Below, piece by piece: positions 36,021-44,162 of a stretch of DNA of 64,000 nucleotides. The DNA is from JAHRAW01 sp965243285. GTDB lineage: Bacteria > Pseudomonadota > Gammaproteobacteria > Arenicellales > Poriferihabitantaceae. Where the stretch lies: positions 186,001-250,000 of the forward strand of contig OZ251537.1 of assembly GCA_965243285.1 (NCBI GenBank), written 5' to 3'. The position numbers and the translations under genes were made by a program. The stretch's first letter is position 1. Each line of letters begins with the position of its first letter. The notes under the pieces were generated by a model. That model saw only the letters and a list, made by a program, of their open reading frames with translations. It was not told the origin of the DNA and did no database searches.

Positions 36021-36289
36021 GTTGGATTTTGGTTGTGAATGAGTATATCAGGCGTGACCAAAAACCACATCCACCCCGCACATTTCAGCGCAATTTTAGG
36101 TTACTTATTGCGATTTTCGGCATTCGATTATACGCCATCTATTGTTCAATTTTCGGTTGTTAGTCGTACATGGAGAGTACTCCCCCCGCCCGCCTTCGCA
36201 ATATCGGGGCTTTTGGGGATTATAGTAGGTTTTTTGGGGGGTATGGCGATTATTGGGTGGGTGTTTTTGTTTGGGGTTGTGGGTGGGGG

Positions 36290-36630
36290 GCGGGAATGGC
36301 GGAAAGGGACAGCAACGGCGAAAGCAACGGCAAAAGCGACAGCGAAAGCGAAAAGCGACAGCGAAAAGCGACAGCGAAAAGCAACAGCGAAAAGCGACAG
36401 CGAAAAGCGACAGCGAAAAGCGACAGCGAAAAGCAATATCAAAAGCGAAAGCGAAGAGCGACAGCGAGATCTAAACCCCCCCACCAAATCAGGCGATAAG
36501 GCCGTCTGCTTTGACTCCCCCTCATGATGAAGCGGGGGGAGTGAAGAGTTAACAGCAACATCAAAAGCGAAAAGCGAAAAGCAACATCAACGGCAAAAAG
36601 CGACATCAACATCAAAAGCGAAAAGACTAA
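36290..36630. repeat. Simple-repeat region with inverted double hairpin
   Basis: A GCGACAGCGAAAA array (36300-36470, about 12 units of AAAAGCGACAGCG) leads to an inverted double hairpin at 36476-36542: CCCCCCACCAAATCAGGCG...CTGCTTT then GACTCCCCC...GGGGGGAGT. AACATCAAAAGCG units follow. The rest of the 632-base gap (36021-36289) holds an AT-rich stretch and G-runs; no gene is seen. Confidence 0.75.
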
Positions 36631-36652
36631 AGCGGAAAGGCGGGCGGGGGGG

Positions 36653-37810
36653 TTATTGGGTTAGGGCGATTACATCGTCGGGGCGCCACCATAGGGTTAC
36701 GGGGTCGCCGATGGTGGGGGCGTGGAGGGGGCGGCGGCGGGCGTTGGGGGCGGCGAGGGTGAGGTCGGCGCCGGGGGGGATGGTGGTGCGGACGGTTAGC
36801 ACGGTTTCGCCGCCGTAGTAGGAGGATTGGGTGATGCGGGCGGCGACGGTGTGGATGTTGGCGGGGTTGTCGGGGGGGATGGGGGCGATGGAGAGTTTTT
36901 CTGGGCGGACGGCGATGTAGGCGGGGGATTGGGGCGAGATTTCGGTGGGGGGTTGGGGCGATATTTCGGCGGGGGGTTGGGGCGAGATTTCGGCGGCGGA
37001 TTGGGGCGATATTTCGGTGGCGGTGATTTCGCCTAGGCCGTCTACGGCGTAGCGGCCGGGGGCGGTGCGGCGGGCGGGTAGGATGTTCATGCGGCCGACG
37101 AAATCGGCGACGAAGCGGTTTTGCGGGGCTTCGTATAGTTTGCGCGGGGTGTCTAGTTGGCGGATGCGGCCGCTTTCCATGACGGCGACGCGTTCGGCCA
37201 TCGATAGCGCTTCGTCTTGGTCGTGGGTTACGACTACGAAGGTGATGCCGACGGCGTGCTGCAGTTTTACCAATTCATTTTGCATGGTTTCGCGCAGTTT
37301 GGCGTCTAGCGCCGATAGGGGTTCGTCTAACAGCAGCACGCGCGGGCGTTTTACCAGCGCGCGTGCCAGCGCCACGCGCTGTTGTTGGCCGCCGGAGAGT
37401 TGATGCGGGTAGCGCGTTGCTAACGCCTCTAATTGCACTAATGCTAACGCTTCATCGACGCGGCGCTGGCGCTCGGGGCGTGGCACGCGGTCGATTTTTA
37501 AGCCGTAGGCGATGTTGTCGCGCACATTCATGTGCGGAAAAACTGCATAGGATTGGAACACCATATTGAGCGGGCGGCGGTTGGGCGGCAGGGCTGCCAA
37601 GTCGCCGCCGTCCATACGAATTTCGCCGGCGGTGGGGTTTTCGAAGCCGCCGAGCATGCGTAGCAGGGTGGTTTTTCCGCAGCCTGAGGGGCCGAGTAAT
37701 ACCAAAAATTCTTGGTCGTAGATGTCCATGGATACGGAATCCACCGCCATCTCGCGGCCAAAATTTTTGCTTAAATTTCGGATTTGGATGAGTACGCGAT
37801 TTTTATTCAT
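36653..37810 (-). CDS. potA: Spermidine/putrescine ABC transporter ATP-binding protein
   Basis: 385 residues. LLGPSGCGKTTLLRMLGGFE (Walker A), QSYAVFPHMNV (Q-loop), LSGGQQQRVALARALVKRP (signature) and LLLDEPLSALDAKLR (Walker B) are followed by a C-terminal TOBE domain. PotA energises polyamine uptake. Between domains, at about residues 263-294, a tandem repeat EISPQPPA/EISPQSPA occurs four times, encoded by 24-bp units (GGGGCGAGATTTCGGCGG-like). The ATG overlaps the potC stop. Confidence 0.93.
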   Translation of the reverse strand: MNKNRVLIQIRNLSKNFGREMAVDSVSMDIYDQEFLVLLGPSGCGKTTLLRMLGGFENPTAGEIRMDGGDLAALPPNRRPLNMVFQSYAVFPHMNVRDNIAYGLKIDRVPRPERQRRVDEALALVQLEALATRYPHQLSGGQQQRVALARALVKRPRVLLLDEPLSALDAKLRETMQNELVKLQHAVGITFVVVTHDQDEALSMAERVAVMESGRIRQLDTPRKLYEAPQNRFVADFVGRMNILPARRTAPGRYAVDGLGEITATEISPQSAAEISPQPPAEISPQPPTEISPQSPAYIAVRPEKLSIAPIPPDNPANIHTVAARITQSSYYGGETVLTVRTTIPPGADLTLAAPNARRRPLHAPTIGDPVTLWWRPDDVIALTQ

Positions 37811-38685
37811 TGGCTTGCGCCCTTTTTAATGTGCAAAAAACGCATGGCCGCCGCAACGGCTGCGATGGTGATGACGATGAGCACGGTGGAAGCGGCGTTG
37901 ACTTCCGGGGTGACGGAAAATCTCACCATGGAATTAATTTTGACCGGCAAGGTGATGCTATTGGGGCCGGCGGTGAAGTAGGTGATGACGAAATCATCCA
38001 GCGATAGGGTGAAGGCGATGAGCGCGCCGGCGATGATGGACGGGCGGATTTGCGGCAGCAGAATATCGCGCATGGCTTGCCATTCGTTGGCGCCTAAATC
38101 CATGGCGGCTTTTTCTAATTCGCGGTTCACTCCCGCTAATCGACCGCGCACAATGACGGCGACGAACGGGAAGGTGAAGGTGATGTGGGCGATGATGATG
38201 TTGCCGAGGCTGAACGGCCAGATTAAATCCCGCGGCCACCATTGATTGAAAAATACCAGCAGCGCCACGCCGAGGCAGATTTCCGGCACCACGATGGGCA
38301 GCGCTAATAGGCCGTCCGCCAGCCAACTCGCCCGAAAGCGAAAGCGCCACAGCAGCACCGCCGCCGCCACGCCCAACAGCACGCTAAAGACCATATTGAG
38401 CACCGCGATGGTGAGCGAATTGGCGAACGCCGCGATGAGGGAATCATTCGCCATGGCTTTGAAATAATATTTGGTGGTGAAGCCATGCCACACGATATTG
38501 CGCTTGGAATCGTTAAAACTAAACGCCACCAAGGCGACGATGGGGGCGTATAGCACCGCGAAAAAAATGCCGAGGAAGATGCGCATCCACCATCGGCTGG
38601 CGTAGTCTAGCGGCGCGGGTTTGGTTTTGGTTTGCCTAATTTTCACTAGAATTTTGCCGCTGGCGGCGCGTCGAAAGTCAACCAT
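37807..38685 (-). CDS. potC: Spermidine/putrescine ABC transporter permease
   Basis: About 293 residues, six membrane helices. The EAA loop AAMDLGANEWQAMRDILLPQ and ITYFTAGPNSITLPVKINSM are PotC/PotI-type. The ATG at 38683-38685 is preferred; a GTG two codons earlier is also possible. Either overlaps the potB stop (38678-38680). Its own stop overlaps the potA start as ATGA, so potB, potC and potA are probably translated in series. Confidence 0.93.
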   Translation of the reverse strand: MVDFRRAASGKILVKIRQTKTKPAPLDYASRWWMRIFLGIFFAVLYAPIVALVAFSFNDSKRNIVWHGFTTKYYFKAMANDSLIAAFANSLTIAVLNMVFSVLLGVAAAVLLWRFRFRASWLADGLLALPIVVPEICLGVALLVFFNQWWPRDLIWPFSLGNIIIAHITFTFPFVAVIVRGRLAGVNRELEKAAMDLGANEWQAMRDILLPQIRPSIIAGALIAFTLSLDDFVITYFTAGPNSITLPVKINSMVRFSVTPEVNAASTVLIVITIAAVAAAMRFLHIKKGASQ

Positions 38686-39595
38686 CGCCACCCCTGGCGG
38701 CGCTTTTGGCGGACAGCAGTTGCCGCACGACGATGGCGCCGAAGGTGAGATACATCAATAAAAAAGACAGGGCGGCGCCGAAGGGCCAGTTGTTGGCGCC
38801 GAGGAATTGCCGCTCGATGACATTGCCGATGAGTTGGCTGCGGGCGCCGCCGAGCATGTCGGCGATGAAAAACGCGCCTAATGCGGGCACGAACACGATC
38901 ATCACGCCGCTGACCACGCCGGGCATGGTCAGCGGCAACAACACGCGGGCGAAGGTGCGCCAATGGCCGGCGCCCAAATCTAGGCTGGCTTCCAAATAGG
39001 AGCGGTCGAAGCGCTCCATGGCGGCGTATAGCGGCAGAATCATAAACGGCAGGAACACATAGGCGACGCCGAGCGCCACGGCGGTGTTGGTGTACAGCAA
39101 TTCCAACGGCTGATAGGCGGCCAAGCCGCCGGCGCCGACCGCGCGCAGCAGGGAATCGCCCATGCTCCATAGCCATTCGAGGGTGAAATTGAGGAAGCCG
39201 CGAGTGCGAAAAACGGCGATTAAGGCGTAGGTGCGGATGAGGATGTTGATCCAAAACGGCAGCGTGATGGCGAGCAACAGCGGCATTTTCAGGCGCGGCG
39301 GGGCGAAGGCGACCGCCAATGCCACCGGGTAGCCGATGAGCAAACACGCCACGGTAGCGGCGGCGGCGATGGCCAGGGATTTGGCGAAAATGCCGAGATA
39401 AATCGGCTCGAAGGCGCGTGCGTAGTTGCTGCCAGTCCAACTTAACTCATGGCCGATGATGCCGACCTTATCGGAAAAACTCAGCCCGAAAATAAAGCCT
39501 AAGGGCAATACAAAAAACACCGCCAACCACACATAAGCGGGCAGCCCTAACGCCGCAAAAACGCCTGCGTTGGTTCGCCAGTTTTCGCCTTGCAT
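38678..39595 (-). CDS. potB: Spermidine/putrescine ABC transporter permease
   Basis: 305 residues with six membrane helices. LPFWINILIRTYALIAVFRT is characteristic of PotB/PotH permeases, and EASLDLGAGHWRTFARVLLP is the EAA loop that docks on PotA. The ATG at 39593-39595 precedes QGENWRTNAGVFAALG. It is separated from potD by a small membrane gene and an R-M module. Confidence 0.93.
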   Translation of the reverse strand: MQGENWRTNAGVFAALGLPAYVWLAVFFVLPLGFIFGLSFSDKVGIIGHELSWTGSNYARAFEPIYLGIFAKSLAIAAAATVACLLIGYPVALAVAFAPPRLKMPLLLAITLPFWINILIRTYALIAVFRTRGFLNFTLEWLWSMGDSLLRAVGAGGLAAYQPLELLYTNTAVALGVAYVFLPFMILPLYAAMERFDRSYLEASLDLGAGHWRTFARVLLPLTMPGVVSGVMIVFVPALGAFFIADMLGGARSQLIGNVIERQFLGANNWPFGAALSFLLMYLTFGAIVVRQLLSAKSAARGGDG

Positions 39596-39688
39596 GGGGG
39601 ATTTTTATCGCGGCGCTGGCGGTTTTGGCGGCTGATTCGGCGTCACATCCATGCTGAATTCATGCTGAATCGGCGCTACATCGACGGC

Positions 39689-39722
39689 GCTATCGATGCT
39701 ATCGATGCTATCGATGCTATCG
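39689..39722. repeat. 9-bp tandem repeat (TATCGATGC)
   Basis: About 3.7 perfect units in the 137-base gap between potB and the small membrane gene. Each unit contains the palindrome ATCGAT. The sequence to its left (GCTGATTCGGCGTCACATCC) resembles the repeat coding the N-terminus of the Rieske oxygenase. Confidence 0.85.
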
Positions 39723-39732
39723 GCCAAGCGAT

Positions 39733-40098
39733 TTATAGCAACCAAGATAGCGCGAATAGCACGGTGACGCTGAAATACACCGTCAGCAATACCGCGCCGA
39801 GCACGAAAAATGCCTTGAGTTTTTGCATAGCGCCGCGCCATAGCGCCGAATCTTCGCTGCGCTGGGCGGCGCCGATGCGCCTGGCGGCTTGCAGTAGCAA
39901 AACCCCCATCGCCACCACTACGGCGGGGAAAAACACCCCCGGCAGGGCGCGCGCCACATCGCCATAGGTTGCCACATGCAGCATGGCAAGCGAACTGGCA
40001 ATGGCCGCCAAGCCGCCGGCTATCATCATCAAAATCGCCATCAACAGCATCCATTTTTTAGCCCGATAAAGCGGCATGGCGGGGTGGTTTGTGCTCAT
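39733..40098 (-). CDS. Small membrane protein, function unknown
   Basis: 121 residues, MSTNHPAMPLYRAKKWMLLM start. Three hydrophobic segments are visible: LLMAILMMIAGGLAAIASSL, GVFFPAVVVAMGVLLLQAA and AFFVLGAVLLTVYFSVTVLF. The layout resembles the DUF5362 group, but this is a guess from pattern. It lies between the R-M module and potB on the same strand. The ATG is at 40096-40098. Confidence 0.6.
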   Translation of the reverse strand: MSTNHPAMPLYRAKKWMLLMAILMMIAGGLAAIASSLAMLHVATYGDVARALPGVFFPAVVVAMGVLLLQAARRIGAAQRSEDSALWRGAMQKLKAFFVLGAVLLTVYFSVTVLFALSWLL

Positions 40099-40228
40099 GG
40101 TGGTAACTGGAAGTGTGAAGGAAATTTAAATGGAATGGCATAAGGAAAACCGCCACCTGCCGGGCAAGTTTTCGCCTTGCGCGGGTGAGTTTTACCCACA
40201 TGTTTGTCGCGTCAACAATCAAAAATCA

Positions 40229-41314
40229 TCAAACGCCATTGTCCCACAAAGTGTTCCACAACATTTTAATCTCGTAGTTGCACTCTCGTTCCACCAGTTC
40301 AACATAATCATCCAAAAAATTATCGGTGCTACTAACCAACCGTAAATAATATCGCAATGTGCCTTGAATCCCGTTAACAATAACTTGGCAACCATGATCT
40401 CTGTGTATTTTCATGGTGATTTCACTAATATCCGCCATTTTATCAATTTTTTCATTGGTGCTAAGCAGATAGTATGTTCTCACCCCCGGCACGGTCTTAA
40501 ACCTTTCGTAGCAATCCATTACTAGTTTAGGCGTTAGTAAAATTCCATGTTTTACTTCCACCGCCTCCACTGGTCTGCCATTGCTATCATTAACTTGGAT
40601 GTCGCCAAGAAAACCTGTTTTTAGATCCGCCGCTGTATGTGATTGCAAGTCACATAACCTATAACCTTTGTATTTTCCAACTTCGGATATCATCTGTTTG
40701 TAGACAGCGTACAGCGCGAGCGCCGGTAAATGCAAACCCCCTTTCTTAGCTCCGTCAAAATGCTTTCCAATGTTTTCCACCGCTACGGCGATAGACCGGT
40801 TTTTAGGTTTGATTAGTTTAAGATTTTTATCTCTGTCGCGATGTAAAATTAGTCCGCAAAATAAATACTGCATTGCGTCTTGTGGGTTGCAATTGCCGTT
40901 TTGAATGCTATTCACGCATTTTAAAAATGCATCTCGCACACTACTCGGGCTAATTTTTCCAGGGTAATTCAGGTCATAAGGGAGCGCTTGCTCCAGAGAA
41001 CGTGTCAAAGCACCGGCTCCAGATACCATATGAGGAAAGTTTTTATTTTTTAAGAAAGGTGTGACATGTTTAGCGTCTAATCCTCTTGCGCTGAATCCAC
41101 CCTGCATGCTGGATTGATGATTCCGAATATCTTGCTCTGGGGTCATTTCCTTTTTCAATGCCAATGTTAAATACACCGCAAGCACGCCCTTGGAACTTTC
41201 ACAAGCATCAATTAAAACATCCATCAGATGTTTAGTTTCTTTATTCAGTCCATGCGGGACACCGCATTTGGCGAGATTGTACAAGCGAGTCAATATTTGC
41301 TCTGCTTCGTTCAT
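40229..41314 (-). CDS. Putative type II restriction endonuclease (R-M system 1)
   Basis: 361 residues from the ATG at 41312-41314, which overlaps the methyltransferase stop as ATGA. No named family is recognised. LGDIQVNDSNGRPVEAVEVK has the spacing of a PD-(D/E)xK nuclease core (acidic residue, then E-V-K on the next strand). The tight coupling to a DNA methyltransferase makes a cognate restriction enzyme the best reading. AT-rich relative to the pot genes that flank it, as expected for an acquired module. Recognition sequence unknown. Confidence 0.7.
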   Translation of the reverse strand: MNEAEQILTRLYNLAKCGVPHGLNKETKHLMDVLIDACESSKGVLAVYLTLALKKEMTPEQDIRNHQSSMQGGFSARGLDAKHVTPFLKNKNFPHMVSGAGALTRSLEQALPYDLNYPGKISPSSVRDAFLKCVNSIQNGNCNPQDAMQYLFCGLILHRDRDKNLKLIKPKNRSIAVAVENIGKHFDGAKKGGLHLPALALYAVYKQMISEVGKYKGYRLCDLQSHTAADLKTGFLGDIQVNDSNGRPVEAVEVKHGILLTPKLVMDCYERFKTVPGVRTYYLLSTNEKIDKMADISEITMKIHRDHGCQVIVNGIQGTLRYYLRLVSSTDNFLDDYVELVERECNYEIKMLWNTLWDNGV

Positions 41315-41718
41315 GATGAGGACACTCGTTGCCGGGCGTAACCGCAATACTCCGGGCTAATATCTATTCCGATATAATTTCTGTTTTCTCGCTTGGCGGC
41401 GACCAAAGTCGTACCGCTTCCACAATAAGGGTCAAGCACCACACCATCGGGAGGGCATACTAATTTTACTAATTCCCGTATCATCGCCTGCGGAAAAACC
41501 GCAGGATGCTGGCATCCTTCTATACTCTCAACTGGAAATGACAATGCATCTTTTTTCATGGGATTTCCAAACATACGGATAATGGTATAGCCTCGTTGCT
41601 TCATTTGAGTGTTTCTTCCACCTTCCTGGCCACCGAAAGCGGGCGCATGAAGACCTCGAATTTTCATTCGAAAGCCAAATACTTTTCCACCCTTGACTTC
41701 ATCAATAACAACCTTCAA
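41311..41718 (-). CDS. DNA methyltransferase, C-terminal part (R-M system 1)
   Basis: 135 residues: MKVVIDEVKGGKVFGFRMKI, then SIEGCQHPAVFPQAMIRELV and LDPYCGSGTTLVAAKRENRN (SAM-binding motif I, FxGxG type). This is the second half of a beta-class amino-methyltransferase. It starts with a TTG four bases before the end of the N-terminal part at 41715, in the -1 frame. The natural product is probably one continuous protein disrupted by a one-base shift, though a two-subunit enzyme cannot be ruled out. Confidence 0.75.
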   Translation of the reverse strand: MKVVIDEVKGGKVFGFRMKIRGLHAPAFGGQEGGRNTQMKQRGYTIIRMFGNPMKKDALSFPVESIEGCQHPAVFPQAMIRELVKLVCPPDGVVLDPYCGSGTTLVAAKRENRNYIGIDISPEYCGYARQRVSSS

Positions 41719-42332
41719 GTCTCGGGTGGCTGATTCTTTTTCTGCTGTGGAGAGGTCGGACTCATCAATTTTTTAAAATACCCCTTGCCCGGATTGTTCG
41801 CTGGGAACAACTCTTGTTGTCGTGGCGCGGACATAAATTCTTCCGGATAATAATAATAGTTTGCCGATTTAACAAAATGAAAAAATGGCTCATGACAACT
41901 AACCAATCTCCTTGTAAATTGACGAGGCGTGGGGTTTGTTTTAACCCATGTAATATGATTCAAAAGAGACAACTCTGGGTTTCTTTGTCTAGCCAGAAGG
42001 GCAAATTGATAAGGAATCAACAGCGTCCCCAGCTTGCCGTCTATTTTGTCGCCGAGATTGTAAATGATACTTCCGGTGGGTTTAATCGCGCGCATCATTT
42101 CCGTAAAACTTTCGACCAAAGCTTCGAGATAGTTTGCCACGGAATGCTCCATACCAACGCCCACGCCGGTGTATTTTCGTTGGCGAAAATATGGCGGAGA
42201 TGTAATGACAACATCCACGCTATTGTCGGGGATGGATTTTAGAAACGCCAGGCAATCGCCGCAATACACATCGTTAATACCCAAACGACTATATTCACCG
42301 GCGACTGCCTGTTCTGCTACTGCCATTGCCAT
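41715..42332 (-). CDS. DNA methyltransferase, N-terminal part (R-M system 1)
   Basis: About 205 residues: INDVYCGDCLAFLKSIPDNS then VDVVITSPPYFRQRKYTGVG contains catalytic motif IV as TSPPY, the form common in N4-cytosine methyltransferases. ITWVKTNPTPRQFTRRLVSC and EPFFHFVKSANYYY follow. Motif order IV before I (the latter in the next frame) makes it beta class. The frame ends PQQKKNQPPET then TGA. Start uncertain: an ATG at 42362 overlaps potD by 25 bases and an ATG at 42332 lies just after the potD stop; 42332 is used. Confidence 0.75.
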   Translation of the reverse strand: MAMAVAEQAVAGEYSRLGINDVYCGDCLAFLKSIPDNSVDVVITSPPYFRQRKYTGVGVGMEHSVANYLEALVESFTEMMRAIKPTGSIIYNLGDKIDGKLGTLLIPYQFALLARQRNPELSLLNHITWVKTNPTPRQFTRRLVSCHEPFFHFVKSANYYYYPEEFMSAPRQQELFPANNPGKGYFKKLMSPTSPQQKKNQPPET

Positions 42333-42337
42333 TGCGC

Positions 42338-43450
42338 CTACGCCGCCAGCACGCGCGTCCATTCGGCGTCTATCAACTCGGAGCGTTCCTCGCCCAAATA
42401 TAGCGATGGCTCTAAGGTGGCTAACATCTCTTCCGGCGGGAAGATGGCGGGGTTTTTGTTGTAGGAATCATCCATCAACGCGCGCGCCGCCTCGTTGGGG
42501 GTGGCGTATTCGATATACGCCGCCAAGTCGCGGCCGATTTCCGCGCCCATCAAAAAATTGATGAAGGCGTGGGCGTTGTCGGGGTGCGGGGCGTCCTTTG
42601 GAATGCACAGGCAATCTTGCCAATAGTAGCCGCCCTCTTTGGGGATGACATAGCCGATGTCCGCGTCTTCGTTGATGAGTTGGGCGATGTCGCCGTTCCA
42701 TTCCACCACCAAATCCACCTCGCCGGAGGCTAGCAAATCTTGCCCGTTATCCTCGAATACGCCCTTGACATTTTTTTTGTACTTGATCAATTGATCGGCG
42801 GCTTGGCGAATTTCGTCCGCATCGGTGGAGTTGAAGGAGTAGCCGAGATAGCTCATCGTCATACCTAACATGGAGCCGGGCTCGCTTATCCAGCCGATTT
42901 TGCCGCGATGGCGGTTGGATTGCGGCCCCCATACCGCCGACCATGAATCCGGCCGCGCCACTTTGGATTTGCGGTAGCCGAGGCCCATGGTGCCCCACAT
43001 ATAGGGCATGGAATAGCGGCGACCGGGGTCGAATGCCGCCTCTTGGAAACGGGCGCCGATGTTGCTGCGGAAATTCGGTAGGGCACTGTGGTCGAGCGGC
43101 TGCAACAATTTGGCGCGCCACATGCGCTCGACAAAATCGTTGGTCGGCACGATGACATCGTAGCCAGGATTACCCTCGCGCATTTTGGCGAACAGGTCGG
43201 CGTTGTCGCCGAACAAATCCATTTTGACCGCGATGCCGGAAGCGGCTTTGAAATCAGCCAGCGTGGTCTCGCCGATGTAGGTATCCCAATTATAGAAATT
43301 GAGATTTTTTTTCTCGGCGCAGCCCGGCAGGTGCAGCCCGACTGCGACCGCTCCGGTGGCGGCCAAAAAAGTACGGCGGGAAAATCGCGACGGTTGATGC
43401 TCGGCCGGCTGGGCGGCGAATTTGATGGCGGGGTTCATGGGGGATTTCAT
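42338..43450 (-). CDS. potD: Spermidine/putrescine-binding periplasmic protein
   Basis: 370 residues from the ATG at 43448-43450. The N-terminus has a twin-arginine-like SRRTFLAATGAVAVGLHLPG followed by Cys, so Tat export with a possible lipid anchor. NFYNWDTYIGETTLADFKAA, YDVIVPTNDFVERM and VVEWNGDIAQLI match the polyamine-binding protein family. A longer frame upstream is low-complexity Lys/Ser sequence from a repeat region and is rejected. It heads the operon that continues, after the R-M module, with potB, potC and potA. Confidence 0.93.
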   Translation of the reverse strand: MKSPMNPAIKFAAQPAEHQPSRFSRRTFLAATGAVAVGLHLPGCAEKKNLNFYNWDTYIGETTLADFKAASGIAVKMDLFGDNADLFAKMREGNPGYDVIVPTNDFVERMWRAKLLQPLDHSALPNFRSNIGARFQEAAFDPGRRYSMPYMWGTMGLGYRKSKVARPDSWSAVWGPQSNRHRGKIGWISEPGSMLGMTMSYLGYSFNSTDADEIRQAADQLIKYKKNVKGVFEDNGQDLLASGEVDLVVEWNGDIAQLINEDADIGYVIPKEGGYYWQDCLCIPKDAPHPDNAHAFINFLMGAEIGRDLAAYIEYATPNEAARALMDDSYNKNPAIFPPEEMLATLEPSLYLGEERSELIDAEWTRVLAA

Positions 43451-43611
43451 GGCGATGCTCTCTCTGGTTGGTGAAAAAATTATGGTTATGAGGTGAAAAA
43501 GATTGCCAGCATCGGGCGGCGGTGTCAATACGCCGCTGGAGTGGGTGGTTCGATGCTCGGCGATGGCGGTTTGGGTCGATTTTTCAGGATGTTTTGGGCC
43601 GGGGTTGGGGG

Positions 43612-44060
43612 GCGGTTTTTGGCTTTTGGTTTGGCTTTTGGTTTTTACATAGTCCTTCATTTGGGCTAATGAGTTGAAGATTTAAAGGCAAAAGCAAAAA
43701 GATTAACATCAACAGCCCCCCACCAAATCATGCGATAAAGCCGCCTGATTTGACTCCCCCCAGATGAAGCAAGGGGGGGAGTAAAACGTTAAAAGCCAAA
43801 AGCCAAAAGCCAAAAGCCAAAGCCAAGGCCAAAAGCCAAAAGCCAAAGCCAAAAGCCAAAAGCCAAGGCCAAAAGCAAAAGCCAAAAGCCAAAGCCAAAG
43901 CCACAGCCACAGCCAAAAGCCAAGGCCAAGGCCAAAAGCAAAAGCCAAAAGCCAAAGCCAAAAGCCAAAAGCCAAAAGCCAAAAATCAAACGCAGCCCCT
44001 AAATCAGCCGCTGACCTCAAAACGCCAATCGAACTGCAGATTTAGGTATATAAATCCTAT
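43612..44060. mobile_element. Palindromic element, copy 4, with inverted double hairpin
   Basis: The left arm is TTTTTGGCTTTTGG repeats with the core CATTTGGGCTAATGAGTTG (inverse of the core in copy 2). An inverted double hairpin lies at 43716-43782: CACCAAATCATGCG...CGCCTGATTTG then ACTCCCCCC...GGGGGGAGT. A long AAAAGCC/AAAGCC array follows (43790-43985). The right end CTAAATCAGCCGCTGACCTC ... TGCAGATTTAGGTATATAAA matches copies 1-3. No left end is seen. It fills the 712-base gap between divergent potD and the Rieske gene; 43451-43611 holds nothing recognisable. Confidence 0.75.
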
Positions 44061-44162
44061 ATAAATCCCTAATTTTTAGTGCTATTTTTATGCTGCTGGG
44101 GCGAGTGCATCGCCACCGACCCGGCTCATTAAATAGACTCAATCCAAATACACCCCATCGCC

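Noticed and set aside
36039..36527. Plus-strand frame with a hydrophobic start and a Lys/Ser/Ala-rich tail
   Set aside because: The tail is the GCGAAAAGCGACA repeat and the hydrophobic part has no family resemblance; no ribosome site.
43709..44020. Hydrophobic minus-strand frames rich in Phe, Trp, Leu and Ala
   Set aside because: Translation of the AAAAGCC simple-repeat arm in several frames; not a membrane protein.
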